49,117 bases of DNA from JBFWPF01 sp050250135 (GTDB lineage Bacteria > Chlamydiota > Chlamydiia > Chlamydiales > JAFEGQ01). How positions within the stretch are numbered: the stretch's first letter is position 1; each line of letters starts with the position of its first letter. A program made the position numbers and the translations under genes. Of the stretch, positions 40,796 to 48,990 are shown piece after piece. Location: contig JBFWPF010000012.1 in NCBI GenBank assembly GCA_050250135.1, positions 1 through 49,117 of the forward strand. The letters run 5' to 3'. A model generated the notes under the pieces. The model had not been told where the DNA came from. It did no database searches and was given only the letters and a program-made list of their open reading frames with translations.

Positions 40796-40825
40796 ATGCT
40801 ACCAGACCCATTAAGCCTGGGTCAA
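40796..40825 (-). promoter_or_regulatory. hrcA operon promoter
   Basis: Minus strand TTGACC (40825-40820), 18-bp spacer, TAGCAT (40801-40796). The predicted start is 1 nt before the ATG at 40788, so the mRNA would be almost leaderless. Confidence 0.5.
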
Positions 40826-40831
40826 GCATTT

Positions 40832-40858
40832 TTAGCACTCACTGCCCAACTCTGCTGA
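40832..40858 (-). promoter_or_regulatory. Degenerate CIRCE operator
   Basis: One arm is perfect (TTAGCACTC, 40832-40840), the spacer is 9 bp, and the other arm (CTCTGCTGA, 40850-40858) matches GAGTGCTAA at five of nine positions. It lies just upstream of the -35 of the hrcA promoter, so HrcA could still bind here. Confidence 0.6.
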
Positions 40859-40901
40859 AAAATCAACTAAGTCCTTGATTGTGAACGCATTGCTGCCTCA
40901 G

Positions 40902-42698
40902 CTATTGGATCAGCTGCAGGTGCTGTGTCTGGGGATCCTGGATTGTGAAACAGGCGTTGCTCTTATGATAGCTGATGACAAACTCATGGCCTTTAACCTC
41001 CCAAAGCACTGGGGCGGAAGCCAGCTCCTCAAAGCGCTTCCGGTACCGCTCGTGTGCCTTTCGCAGCCCCTCATGCTGTTGCTTTAAGTGGTCAACATCC
41101 TGAAGGTTGTTGTCGAGGGTGATAGAGGAGCTGTGGCTACCGACAATAATGGGATGGTATTCTCTGATCTTCCCCTTGATCTGGGCGAGCCACTCATCGC
41201 AATTCTTCCCTTCGATCCTCTGGAAGGCCCCTTTCAGGTCCTTAAGGGCACTCTGTAAGCGACTCAACTTGAGCAGGCAGCTCGCTCCCTCGTTGTAGAC
41301 CTGCTGCCGCTCGGCTAGGGCCTCAACTCCCTGCTTGTAGGTACCGAACCAGGTAGAGAGGGAGCTCCCAATCTGGGGTTCAAGCTTTTTGGTAGAAAGG
41401 GCTAGCTCTCTGACGATGGTCGGTACATCGATGAAGTAATTAGGGAGATGGGGACGGATGGAGGGCATCCATAGCCGATTAGCCACAATCAGAGCGGCGG
41501 AAAAGAAAAGGGCTGCCGGATAGTTGAAAAAGTAAAGTGCTAACAAGCACGCAAACACCGGTTTTAGTTTTTCCTCGGTGTTTGGCAAGTCCAGGCCCAG
41601 CTGGGAGCGTGCACCCGATGTGATGAGTTGAAGGACCCCTTCTTCAGCGGTCTGACCGTGGACCAGTTCAACGGTCCGCTCCAAGTAGTTGACGGCGCCG
41701 TTCAACTCCCGCTCCAGATTGTGCCCTTGACCGATCTGCTCTTTAAGGGTCTGTCTGTAACCTCGGATTAGAGGCTTCCAAAACTCCTCTAATCCCTCTG
41801 GGAAGGCTTCGGCTCTCAATGCCTGCTGCAACCGGTCCATCGAAAAGGCGCAATGGGTGGTCAAGAAGGGGAGATCATAGGGCCTGGCCTCATACAAAGA
41901 GCGGGGAAGCTGGCAAACGGCGGCGAGAATCTCCTCCCTGACTAGGTCACTAAGAAGGAGGGGTACCCTCTGCTGCTCGAGTTCCTTAGCAAGGCTGTGG
42001 ATAGTGGTCGCCGCCTGGTTAAAGCACCGCCTCTGCCCACTCCGCTCTTGCTGGCACTGCTTCAACTCGTTGATGAGAGTGGTAAGCTGTCGATAGCCCT
42101 CGGTGTGATACTCTCCTTTCCAATCGTCTTCGCCAAATTGCGAGCGGATGTTAAGAAGAGCCTGGATGAGGGTCTCTTCCGTTGTGTTCTGGAGCTCCTT
42201 GGGGATCCAAAGGGACTTCATCTCGGACTTTAGCCCCTCGTTTTGTTGGCACCGCTTATCGATCTTCCGCTCGATCTTCTTGAGGGCGCCTGCCATCGCC
42301 ACTACCCGCCCCTGGGCTAGCTGGAGTACCCGGATGCACTGATCCCGACAGGCTTCGTACAGCTTAGTCTCCCGGTCCTTTGCGCTATTTAAAAATTTTG
42401 TAGTAGTATGGAATGAGCCCATTGCAAGGGCAATCTCTGGGCCGCTCAGCCAGTAGGAAGCGCTACTCGTCTGGATCCCAGTAAGAAGATGACGGCCGAT
42501 CTCCTTATAGCCGATCTCCAGCCGCTTAAACTTTCTGTCCAGGTCGGGCATTGCGTTTCGCCCGGTCAGCGATGGGAGCTGGGCCTCCTCGATTTTCTGG
42601 AGAAAAGGGAGCTGGGCTTTCAGAGGCAGTAGGGGCTTTCCCTGTGGGTAGAGGTCTTTTGGGCCATATTCGCCCCTCTTTAGAGAGATCACGTCCAT
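40902..42698 (-). CDS. Large hypothetical protein with bilobed hydrophobic segment
   Basis: 598-residue unknown protein, mostly helical and charged, with coiled-coil-like stretches (about residues 115-165 and 215-250, and 490-560). One bilobed hydrophobic region of about 40 residues lies near position 385-420 (LKPVFACLLALYFFNYPAALFF then SAALIVANRLW), the type of closely spaced double membrane segment seen in chlamydial inclusion-membrane proteins. Its ATG lies 10 bp inside the end of the upstream gene (42689), so the two are co-translated and may act together. Candidates for secreted or inclusion proteins, by analogy only. Confidence 0.75.
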   Translation of the reverse strand: MDVISLKRGEYGPKDLYPQGKPLLPLKAQLPFLQKIEEAQLPSLTGRNAMPDLDRKFKRLEIGYKEIGRHLLTGIQTSSASYWLSGPEIALAMGSFHTTTKFLNSAKDRETKLYEACRDQCIRVLQLAQGRVVAMAGALKKIERKIDKRCQQNEGLKSEMKSLWIPKELQNTTEETLIQALLNIRSQFGEDDWKGEYHTEGYRQLTTLINELKQCQQERSGQRRCFNQAATTIHSLAKELEQQRVPLLLSDLVREEILAAVCQLPRSLYEARPYDLPFLTTHCAFSMDRLQQALRAEAFPEGLEEFWKPLIRGYRQTLKEQIGQGHNLERELNGAVNYLERTVELVHGQTAEEGVLQLITSGARSQLGLDLPNTEEKLKPVFACLLALYFFNYPAALFFSAALIVANRLWMPSIRPHLPNYFIDVPTIVRELALSTKKLEPQIGSSLSTWFGTYKQGVEALAERQQVYNEGASCLLKLSRLQSALKDLKGAFQRIEGKNCDEWLAQIKGKIREYHPIIVGSHSSSITLDNNLQDVDHLKQQHEGLRKAHERYRKRFEELASAPVLWEVKGHEFVISYHKSNACFTIQDPQTQHLQLIQ

Positions 42699-44434
42699 CC
42701 GCCATACTCCTCATCAAGGATTTCATAAATAACGTCTTTGTAAGAGCCACTAGGTGGCTCTTTGCCGTTTCGTTCAATCAGGCTTGTGGTCTGCGCCCTT
42801 TTGAACACCTCTCCCGTAATACCCCCTAGCTTTTCTGTTCGGATGGGGGAAATCGGTTGCAGGGCTGCCTGCACTTCGGGCGATAGGGGGAGGAGGACCG
42901 GCTCTCGTAGGGGTACTCGGGTTACCTCGACCACGTCGGTACCGAGCTGCCAGAAGGTCGATAGGCTCGAAACGAGACTGGAGCACATCGGGCCAAAGTA
43001 GTTAGCCGTTTCGGCGCTTAAGTAACCCAGCCGGCAAAGGCCGTTTCCGAGGAAGCGGAAGGAGGCGGCTACCACACCCTGTCGGACGCCCTCTTTTCCT
43101 GATTCCCATGCCATCTCCCCAAGTGACTGCTGGTGCGATTTTCTCTTGAAGGGGTTTGTCGCCAAACGGAATAAGAGGGAGGTTGCCCCTCCCCATATGG
43201 CGGAGTCGACAAAAGCACCTCCAACCCCTTCCAATAGCTCTGGCACCACCTCCGTGGGCGGGGTCTCTTGTGGCAATTCCGGCATCTCCTCGCAGCTGGT
43301 GGCGGGGTCGGCTACTGGCTCGACAACAACAGTTAGGCCCTGATTCAGCTCAAGCTGAACCCTGTCCCTCTCCTGAATCAACTCGAGCTCTCGGATGAAC
43401 TCAGCGTCAAATTTGAGCTCCCGAGCAGCCTCTCCTTTAAATTGAGCGCGGATCAGTGAGTTGGTCGGTTTTCCTAATTTCCTTTGATCGGGATATAGAG
43501 GATTGGTCTTAGCGAGCTGCCACTCCTTCCTGATCTCGTCCGGGATTTTACGCAGCTGTTTCGGGTCGTTTGCATCGTATTTCTCATAAGCTCTTTTAAA
43601 CACGTCCTCCCTATATCGCTCGTACTTCTCCTGCAAGATCCGTTTGCTGACCCTCTCAGAGAGGGCCCTAACGCTCTCATCCTTGGGCTGAGGGAGCTGA
43701 TCGGGTGTGATCGTGCGGATGGGCCCTTCAAATGGCCCCTTCGCTTTTGGGAATCGATCAGGAAAAAGGTCGGAAAGGGTGGTCTCAGCTGTGACTGTAG
43801 AGCTCATAGAGCTGATCCCATGAGGCCCCTTGAAGAGGGTAGGCATCTCGTCCCGATGTCGGTGTGGGAGCAGCTTTCCAGTAAGGAAGTCCTCGTCCGA
43901 CCGGCAGAGCTGGACATTAGGGGGAAGCTCGCCCTTAGGGGTGTGAGTATTATAACCAATGACTAGCCCCTTCGGCCCCATTGCCAGGACGTCTGGAAGA
44001 ACACCTGAGTAGGCTGGCCAAACAGCCTCTTGGCCGAACATCTCCTGAAGTTCAGCTCCCATCTGACGCGATCTCGTAGTGGACCGGTCCACCAGCTCGT
44101 TAGAGATATTGCGAAGCCAGTTGTGCCAGAACTCAGAAGAGAGCAGGTTGCGAAGGGAGAAAGAACGGGTGCTCCTTATCACGATCATTGCCTGGCTGGT
44201 TGCCACATTTCTGAGAACTAGGATGGGATGGTGGTGGTGCGAAGAGACCAGCGCTATTTCCCAGCCAGGGAGGTGCTTGAAGACAAAATGGTTTAGTTCT
44301 GGGGTCGGCTCGGTGGGGTAGTAGGGCACTGGGAGGAGGGTGCCAATCGACGGGCGGGCAAGCTGCTGAAGCTTGTAGGCCGCTTCCATTGCGTAGTGGA
44401 TTTCTTGAGGGGAGATGTTGGGTGGCGTTGTCAT
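42689..44434 (-). CDS. Large hypothetical protein
   Basis: 581-residue unknown protein. The ATG at 44434 (MTTPPNISPQEIH) is preceded by GGAGG; the frame is open seven codons further up. The N-terminal 230 residues look globular, with SSHHHHPILVLRN and LVIGYNTHTPKGELPP. The middle (250-370) is highly charged and helical with many RKE residues. A Pro/Glu linker (EEMPELPQETPPTEV) leads to a C-terminal part with weak hydrophobic stretches (WGGATSLLFRLATNPF, VVAASFRFLGNGLCRLGYL). It overlaps the following gene by 10 bp. No family recognised; the modular plan fits a secreted effector but this is a guess. Confidence 0.73.
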   Translation of the reverse strand: MTTPPNISPQEIHYAMEAAYKLQQLARPSIGTLLPVPYYPTEPTPELNHFVFKHLPGWEIALVSSHHHHPILVLRNVATSQAMIVIRSTRSFSLRNLLSSEFWHNWLRNISNELVDRSTTRSRQMGAELQEMFGQEAVWPAYSGVLPDVLAMGPKGLVIGYNTHTPKGELPPNVQLCRSDEDFLTGKLLPHRHRDEMPTLFKGPHGISSMSSTVTAETTLSDLFPDRFPKAKGPFEGPIRTITPDQLPQPKDESVRALSERVSKRILQEKYERYREDVFKRAYEKYDANDPKQLRKIPDEIRKEWQLAKTNPLYPDQRKLGKPTNSLIRAQFKGEAARELKFDAEFIRELELIQERDRVQLELNQGLTVVVEPVADPATSCEEMPELPQETPPTEVVPELLEGVGGAFVDSAIWGGATSLLFRLATNPFKRKSHQQSLGEMAWESGKEGVRQGVVAASFRFLGNGLCRLGYLSAETANYFGPMCSSLVSSLSTFWQLGTDVVEVTRVPLREPVLLPLSPEVQAALQPISPIRTEKLGGITGEVFKRAQTTSLIERNGKEPPSGSYKDVIYEILDEEYGGWT

Positions 44435-44941
44435 ACTCGGCCTCCAGGTTCTCATATGATGGCGCCGACTGGCAGTTTAAAGATAGCGCAAAGAGTCTTG
44501 TTGTCTCAGCGCTTCATAGAGGGCGATGCCGACTGAGGTGGCCAGATGCTGCTGACAGTTCCTGATCAATACGGGCCCACTTGTCGCTTACTCTCATGCT
44601 GTTAATCCAGATCCCTGGTGTTGAGAAGGTGATTGTCCAGCTCTATGGTCCATCTAATGGTGCCCACTTTGGCCTTGTCCTGCACCTTAAACCCCTGATT
44701 GCGACCTATCGCCCAGAGGGCATCTACAGCTGGTGGCCATCTAGCGGACATCCCTCCTCACCCAGGTCTAAAGACCTGGCCTCGTCACGATGTGCGCTAT
44801 CTGACTACCATCTGCCGCGCCCCCTGGACGATAGGTCACAATCAGGGGTTAAAGGAGGAGCTCATAGCCATAGCTATGGGCGACGACTGCAAGCTCAAAG
44901 GGTTGGCGCCTCCGCCCCTGTAGGGAGACACTTCTCAGCGA
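44435..44941. other. Gene-free gap with a repeat copy and possible gene remains
   Basis: No confident gene. Once the family 1 copy is removed, both strands show short plausible frames: plus-strand 44581 onward (PGVEKVIVQLYGPSNGAHFG), and on the minus strand a broken series of frames (FKVQDKAKVGTIRWTIEL then MRVSDKWARIDQELSAASG then ATSVGIALYEALRQQD) that would need frameshifts. It may be a decayed gene interrupted by copy D. Confidence 0.45.
44692..44848 (+). mobile_element. Palindromic repeat family 1, copy D
   Basis: 157-bp core flanked by perfect 5-bp duplications TTAAA (44687-44691 and 44849-44853). Its internal frame is open and continues into the flanking frame 44581-44964. Confidence 0.95.
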
Positions 44942-45361
44942 TCACTTACAACAACTTGTTTTAAAGAAGAAGTCGATCTCCTGGCGGGCCGTGTCGGGGC
45001 CGTCGGAGCCGTGGACCATATTCTCGTCGATGCTGTCGGCCAGGTCCCCTCGGATCGTCCCCTTAGCCGCCTCTTTGGGGTTGGTGGCCCCCATGATCTC
45101 CCGGTTCCGGGCGATAGCGCCCTCCCCTTCGAGGACCATCACCACAACGGGCCCCGAGCTCATAAAGGTGGTCAGGTCGTGGAAGAAGGAGCGTGCCTTA
45201 TGGACTGCGTAGAACCCTTCGGCCTTCTCCTTGGTCAGGTGGAGCATCTTCGCCGCAGCGACCCTCAGCCCTCCCCCTTCAAGCCGACGAATGACTTCGC
45301 CAATTAAATTTTTTCTTACCGCATCGGGCTTGATGATCGAGAGGGTTCTTTCCTTAGCCAT
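44942..45361 (-). CDS. ndk: Nucleoside diphosphate kinase
   Basis: Transfers the gamma phosphate of ATP to NDPs to balance NTP and dNTP pools. The 139-residue enzyme starts RTLSIIKPDAVRKNLIGEV, has the catalytic histidine in ENMVHGSDGPDTA, and ATNPKEAAKGTIRGDLA, all standard. AAGGAG stands before the ATG. The promoter TTGAAG-17-TATACT lies upstream, back to back with that of the divergent gene at 45463. Confidence 0.97.
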   Translation of the reverse strand: MAKERTLSIIKPDAVRKNLIGEVIRRLEGGGLRVAAAKMLHLTKEKAEGFYAVHKARSFFHDLTTFMSSGPVVVMVLEGEGAIARNREIMGATNPKEAAKGTIRGDLADSIDENMVHGSDGPDTARQEIDFFFKTSCCK

Positions 45362-45394
45362 GGCGTTCTCCTTGTGGGGTTTGAATTTCGGAGC

Positions 45395-45423
45395 AGTATA
45401 GCGACCCCCTTCTATTTCTTCAA
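45395..45423 (-). promoter_or_regulatory. ndk promoter
   Basis: Minus strand TTGAAG (45423-45418), 17-bp spacer, TATACT (45400-45395). The leader of about 27 nt carries AAGGAG. The -35 lies one base from the -35 of the divergent promoter. Confidence 0.7.
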
Positions 45424-45424
45424 C

Positions 45425-45453
45425 TTGACTTTAGAGGAAAAATGAGGTATAAA
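45425..45453 (+). promoter_or_regulatory. Promoter of the gene at 45463, predicted nearly leaderless
   Basis: TTGACT (45425-45430), 17-bp spacer, TATAAA (45448-45453), then nine bases and the ATG at 45463. The predicted leader is about 3 nt. Confidence 0.7.
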
Positions 45454-45462
45454 GGGGACCCT

Positions 45463-45987
45463 ATGAAGAGAGCAGAACACGAATTTCACCAAGCACGATT
45501 CCAGGGGCTCGTAACCCTTGAGAACGCCAAGGACCAGCACAAACTAGGTCTAAGGAGTGTGGACGATGCTAAAGACCTGATCGAACAGGCCAGTGCAAAA
45601 CGGGTCGAGGCCGAGCAGGCCTTGTTCCAAGCGGGGGCCCTCTATTTTTCTGGCGTTGCCCTTCTCCTGGTTGGCCTCAGTATCGCCGCATTCGACTACT
45701 CAAAGGGGAACCCTATCTTCCAAAAGCGGAGTCTAGCCCCCCTGTTGGTAGGCACCCTCCTTATCTGTGGGGGGATCTATCGCATATGGCAGGTAAAAGG
45801 GCTCCAGGATAGGACGTCTGAGCTTATCCAGGAAGCACGAAAGGGAGACCAGGATGCTGACACGCACCTAAACGATTCGGAATGGCTGGCACAGCAGTCC
45901 GAGCTGCTCTTGGAGGCTGCTCGGCAGAAGCAAGAAGAGCTCGACAACCTGAGACAGCCCATCAAACCCCAAGAGCAAGAGGACTAG
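45463..45987 (+). CDS. Hypothetical coiled membrane protein
   Basis: Unrecognised 174-residue protein: a helical, charged N-terminal part (MKRAEHEFHQARFQGLVTLE), two hydrophobic segments (about residues 55-75, ALYFSGVALLLVGLSIAAF, and 88-107, APLLVGTLLICGGIYRIWQV), and a charged coiled C-terminal part. I use the ATG at 45463, since the earlier ATG at 45442 lies upstream of the -10 box. The next gene, 5 bp downstream, has a similar plan, so they form a two-gene operon. Function unknown; a membrane-hairpin protein of inclusion type is conceivable. Confidence 0.76.
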   Translation: MKRAEHEFHQARFQGLVTLENAKDQHKLGLRSVDDAKDLIEQASAKRVEAEQALFQAGALYFSGVALLLVGLSIAAFDYSKGNPIFQKRSLAPLLVGTLLICGGIYRIWQVKGLQDRTSELIQEARKGDQDADTHLNDSEWLAQQSELLLEAARQKQEELDNLRQPIKPQEQED

Positions 45988-45992
45988 TCCCT

Positions 45993-46343
45993 ATGGACTA
46001 CTCACTCAGCCAAAAACTCAATCGACTGCTTAAGATCCAGATCCCGCAGACCGAGTCAGAGGTCAATCAGGCTAAAGAGTTGATCGATGAGCGCCTGAAG
46101 GTAGTTGATAGGTGTATTGAATCCGCAAGAGACAAGCTCAAAGAGGTTCGGCAGAGAAGGCTAAGCGCTGAGAGATTCAACGATATTGCGATAAGCACCG
46201 CAGGGTTTGGCCTGCTCCTAGTTGGGCTAGGAGTAGTCCTGGTGAGAAACGAGCAATGGAAGCAGCCTGAGCTCCTAAAAATGGCGAAGTTGACCCGTGC
46301 AGCCGGCTTTGCCTCCATCGGCGTGGGCCTCTATTACCCCTGA
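45993..46343 (+). CDS. Small hypothetical membrane protein
   Basis: 116-residue protein starting MDYSLSQKLNRLLKIQIPQ, with a charged helical first half (KELIDERLKVVDRCIESARDK) and two hydrophobic segments (ISTAGFGLLLVGLGVVLV and LTRAAGFASIGVGLYY), in reversed proportions to its upstream neighbour. It begins 5 bp after that gene. The end is altered: the last codons TAC CCC TGA come from the edge of a family 1 palindromic element, whereas without the element the frame would end ...GLY at a TAA. Only two residues are added, so the effect is probably slight. Confidence 0.7.
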   Translation: MDYSLSQKLNRLLKIQIPQTESEVNQAKELIDERLKVVDRCIESARDKLKEVRQRRLSAERFNDIAISTAGFGLLLVGLGVVLVRNEQWKQPELLKMAKLTRAAGFASIGVGLYYP

Positions 46344-46493
46344 TTGTGACCTATCGTCCAGGGGGCGCGACAGATGGTGTTCAGATAGCGCACATCGTGA
46401 CGAGGCCAGGTCTTTAGACCTGGGTAAGGAGGGATGTGCGCTAGATGGCTGCCAGCTGTCGATGCCCTCTGGACGATAGGTCACAATCAGGGG
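46337..46493 (-). mobile_element. Palindromic repeat family 1, copy E
   Basis: 157-bp core in minus orientation, flanked by TATTA (46332-46336) and TTTAA (46494-46498), an imperfect 5-bp duplication. Its internal frame is open on the minus strand. It supplies the stop codon for the gene ending at 46343. Confidence 0.9.
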
Positions 46494-46783
46494 TTTAACC
46501 ATAAGGCAAGCTTATCCTCTTGCATCTGGATCAGGATTTTAGCAGCGATGAACTGATTGCGCGACACAAGTCCCCGTTTGGCCAATTCATCCAGTTTAAA
46601 GGCATAGTGCAACTCTGATAGAGGCACGTTTGGGACCATCTGCAAAGCAAACCCGTACCCCTCGCTCAGCAAAGCAGGGGGATCAATGGGTAACAATCTG
46701 GGGAACCCGCTCGGACAGAAAGGAGTGCGGATAAGGCCCTCGTTAGTCAGTGGCTGGAATCGAGCGTTGTGTTTGTCTCTCAA
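46487..46783 (-). pseudogene. 5'-truncated hypothetical gene next to IS21
   Basis: Open frame of 98 codons from a TTG; the frame stays open upstream to about 46810, where the IS21-type element begins, so the real start was probably cut off by that insertion. The product has no recognised family (QPLTNEGLIRTPFCPSGFPR, LHYAFKLDELAKRGLVSRNQ, ending ALWLNP). The last codons run into the edge of copy E. It could be a dead fragment. Confidence 0.5.
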
Positions 46784-46884
46784 AAGGGAGATTGCTGAAA
46801 CAGCCGCTGCTGTACAGCGTCAATTATCATTGCCGGTCGCGACAACTATCTTTGCCGCTTTCATGGCAGTGAGTCAGCACCTCG

Positions 46885-47742
46885 CTATTCTACCTGTTCC
46901 TCCTTTTTTGAGTTAGATGATTTTTCAAAGTCGCTTGGTCGAGCCGCCCGCCCCGACTCGCCACTGGCTACATAGGGGCCAGCGCCCGGGGCGGATGGCT
47001 CTCCACCCCTCTCTAGCGCTGCCTTGCGTCTGTAGCTTTCGCCTCGTACCTCCAATATCAGCGCATGGTGTACAAGACGGTCTACCGCTGCTACGGCCAT
47101 CATCTTGTCCGAAAAGATGCTGTCCCAATCCTTAAATGACTGGTTGCAAGTCAGCATTAGGCTCCGTCTTTCATATCTCTCGCAGATCAACTCAAACAGC
47201 ACCGTCGTCTCCTGCTCACTTTTCTTGACGTAGCCAAAATCGTCCAAAATGATGCAGTCGTACTTGTCGAGCTTGTCCAGGGTGGCCGAGAGGGTGAGCT
47301 CCCGCTTGGCTTGCTGGAGGCCTTGGACTAGCTCAGTTGTCCGGGTAAATAATACCCTTACCCCTTGCTGGACTAGTTGCTCCCCTATGGCCGCTGCTAA
47401 ATGGGTCTTGCCAACTCCAGAGGGACCAAAAATCAGGACGTTCTTCCCCGATCGGACCCAGGAATCCTCTGAGGCTAAGGCGATTACCTCCGCTCTATTG
47501 AGACCACAGCTCGAAAAGTTAAAGCTCTCTAGCGACTTGCCGCGAGGAAGACGGGATTGATTCATATGCCGAGAAAGGCGCCGGGTGTGACGCTCTGAAA
47601 GCTCTTGCTCACAGAGATGCGCTAAGTAGCGGCCATAGGTCCAATTCTCTGAGGTCGCTTGCCTCTGAAACGACTCCCAAAATTGACCAATGCTCGGCAG
47701 CCTAAGCTCCTTGAGCAGGAGGGGCAAAATGGCTTCTTTCAT
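46885..47742 (-). CDS. istB: IstB-like helper ATPase of IS21 family
   Basis: 285-residue AAA+ ATPase that assists the IstA transposase, related to DnaC. The Walker A motif is FGPSGVGKTHLAAAIG and Walker B is YDCIILDDFGYV; sensor and arginine motifs follow around LTCNQSFKDWDSIF and AAVDRLVHHALILEVRG. The C-terminal 40 residues (ERGGEPSAPGAGPYVASG and after) extend beyond the family's typical end and are low in structure. The ATG overlaps the istA stop by 4 bp, the usual translational coupling of IS21 elements. The frame appears intact, although its partner istA is broken, so the element cannot move on its own. Confidence 0.93.
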   Translation of the reverse strand: MKEAILPLLLKELRLPSIGQFWESFQRQATSENWTYGRYLAHLCEQELSERHTRRLSRHMNQSRLPRGKSLESFNFSSCGLNRAEVIALASEDSWVRSGKNVLIFGPSGVGKTHLAAAIGEQLVQQGVRVLFTRTTELVQGLQQAKRELTLSATLDKLDKYDCIILDDFGYVKKSEQETTVLFELICERYERRSLMLTCNQSFKDWDSIFSDKMMAVAAVDRLVHHALILEVRGESYRRKAALERGGEPSAPGAGPYVASGESGRAARPSDFEKSSNSKKEEQVE

Positions 47743-48980
47743 CGCATACCTCCTAGCAGTGCCTCGTAGGGACGCAGGTCTACAGGGGTCTGTTCAAGAG
47801 TAGGCAGCTCGACTGGGGACTTCGGGAGCCCTTTAGCTGTTGGGAGCCTGCCATCTGCTAGGCACGATTCGAGATAGGCATTCACCGCCTCTTGCCGGTC
47901 GGCGGCCTCTTTGAGGAGGGCCACATATTCCCGACAGGCTACGCGGTCCTCTAGTCGATGGTCGAGCTCCTCCCAACTCTGGCGAAACGCTAAAGTGGGA
48001 AAAAGCTCGTCGCGGAAAATGTAGTTGCGAAAAGCTCCAGGCTTGCGACTCAAAGATCCGATCAAATGGCGGTAGTTGATAGCGCGGTCCCCTTTTCGGA
48101 CACGAGACAGGGTAATGACCGGATCACCCCCCACAAAACACTCAAGACGATCATCATAGAGATGGACTTTGAGGATCATCCCGATCAAGCGGGAGTGGAC
48201 TGAATAGATCGCCCCCCGGACGGTGATCGTGCTCGACGAGGTCACCCGTACCCGCTCCTCGGTGTAATCGGCTGTCTTGGCCATCGGTAGCTCGATGAGC
48301 AAGGGGCGCTCCTCCATCACGAGCTTTTCGACCCTCAAGTTGTGCCTTTGGATAATCTGACGGACAAAGTCCCGATATTCTTCCAAGCTGAGGAAATCCC
48401 TTGAGCCCCTTAACAATAGGGCCTGCTCAACCCGCCTCTTCAAATGCCCATGAGAGGCCTCTATCGTCCCATTCTCATGGCTCACTCCTTTGTTATTCCG
48501 AGTAGGCTTCATCCCATAATAGCCGCATAGCTCCTCGTAATCTCGAGTAAACTCCTCCTTACCATTCTGATAGGCTGCAGAGAGGCTATCGGTTCGGTGG
48601 GTCTTGGGAGCGCCCCCTAGATCCCAAAGGCCATTCTGGAGCCCCTCAGCCAGGGCCGTGAAACTCTCGCCCCCCAAAATGACCTGAGCATGTTCCCACC
48701 CGCTATAAGCCAGGCGGAAATGGTAGAATCGGTGGTCCAAAGGATCGCCTCCAATCGTGACTCTCAGCCCATTGGCACAGGTAAAGTCGGAGAGGCCCTG
48801 CCCGCCTGGAGGATGCTCCTGCCGGAAAATGACCTCCTTTTCCTCTCCATGGAGAGCCTTCCACCTCCTGACCCTTCTTTGGAGGGTGCGCAACGTAGAA
48901 TCGGGATACTCCCCAGGATAGCGCTTTTGGATCTCCTCCAACAGGGTGATGGGTTGTAAAGCGGGATTGGTCTCAAGCAA
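47739..48980 (-). pseudogene. istA: IstA transposase of IS21 family, N-terminus lost
   Basis: 413 codons of a DDE integrase-type transposase. The catalytic residues can be assigned to LSDFTCANG (D), THRTDSLSAAY (D) and SHENGTIEASHGHLKRR (E), followed by a beta-barrel-like C-terminal part. Family members have about 80-100 more residues at the N-terminus with a helix-turn-helix. Here the frame begins inside the linker helix (LEEIQKRYPGEYPDSTLRTLQRR) and an in-frame TAG lies a few codons upstream in IS903-like sequence. The loss coincides with the IS903-type terminal repeat at 48991. The TTG at 48980 is only the first possible start codon, so this is a broken gene. Confidence 0.88.
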
Positions 48981-48990
48981 AGGACAAAGC

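Larger units (their letters stand above)
46811..48990 (-). mobile_element. IS21-family insertion sequence, interrupted
   Basis: Contains istA and istB in the usual order with a 4-bp overlap. The left end is placed at TGTACAGCGTC (46811) because IS21 elements begin with TG and have repeated subterminal motifs. Here CAATTATCATTGCCG (46821-46835) and CAACTATCTTTGCCG (46843-46857) repeat. The right part is cut at 48990 by an IS903-like end. Confidence 0.75.

Noticed and set aside
46275..46502. Minus-strand open frame of 75 codons over copy E
   Set aside because: It consists of the repeat frame plus a few codons antisense to the gene at 45993.
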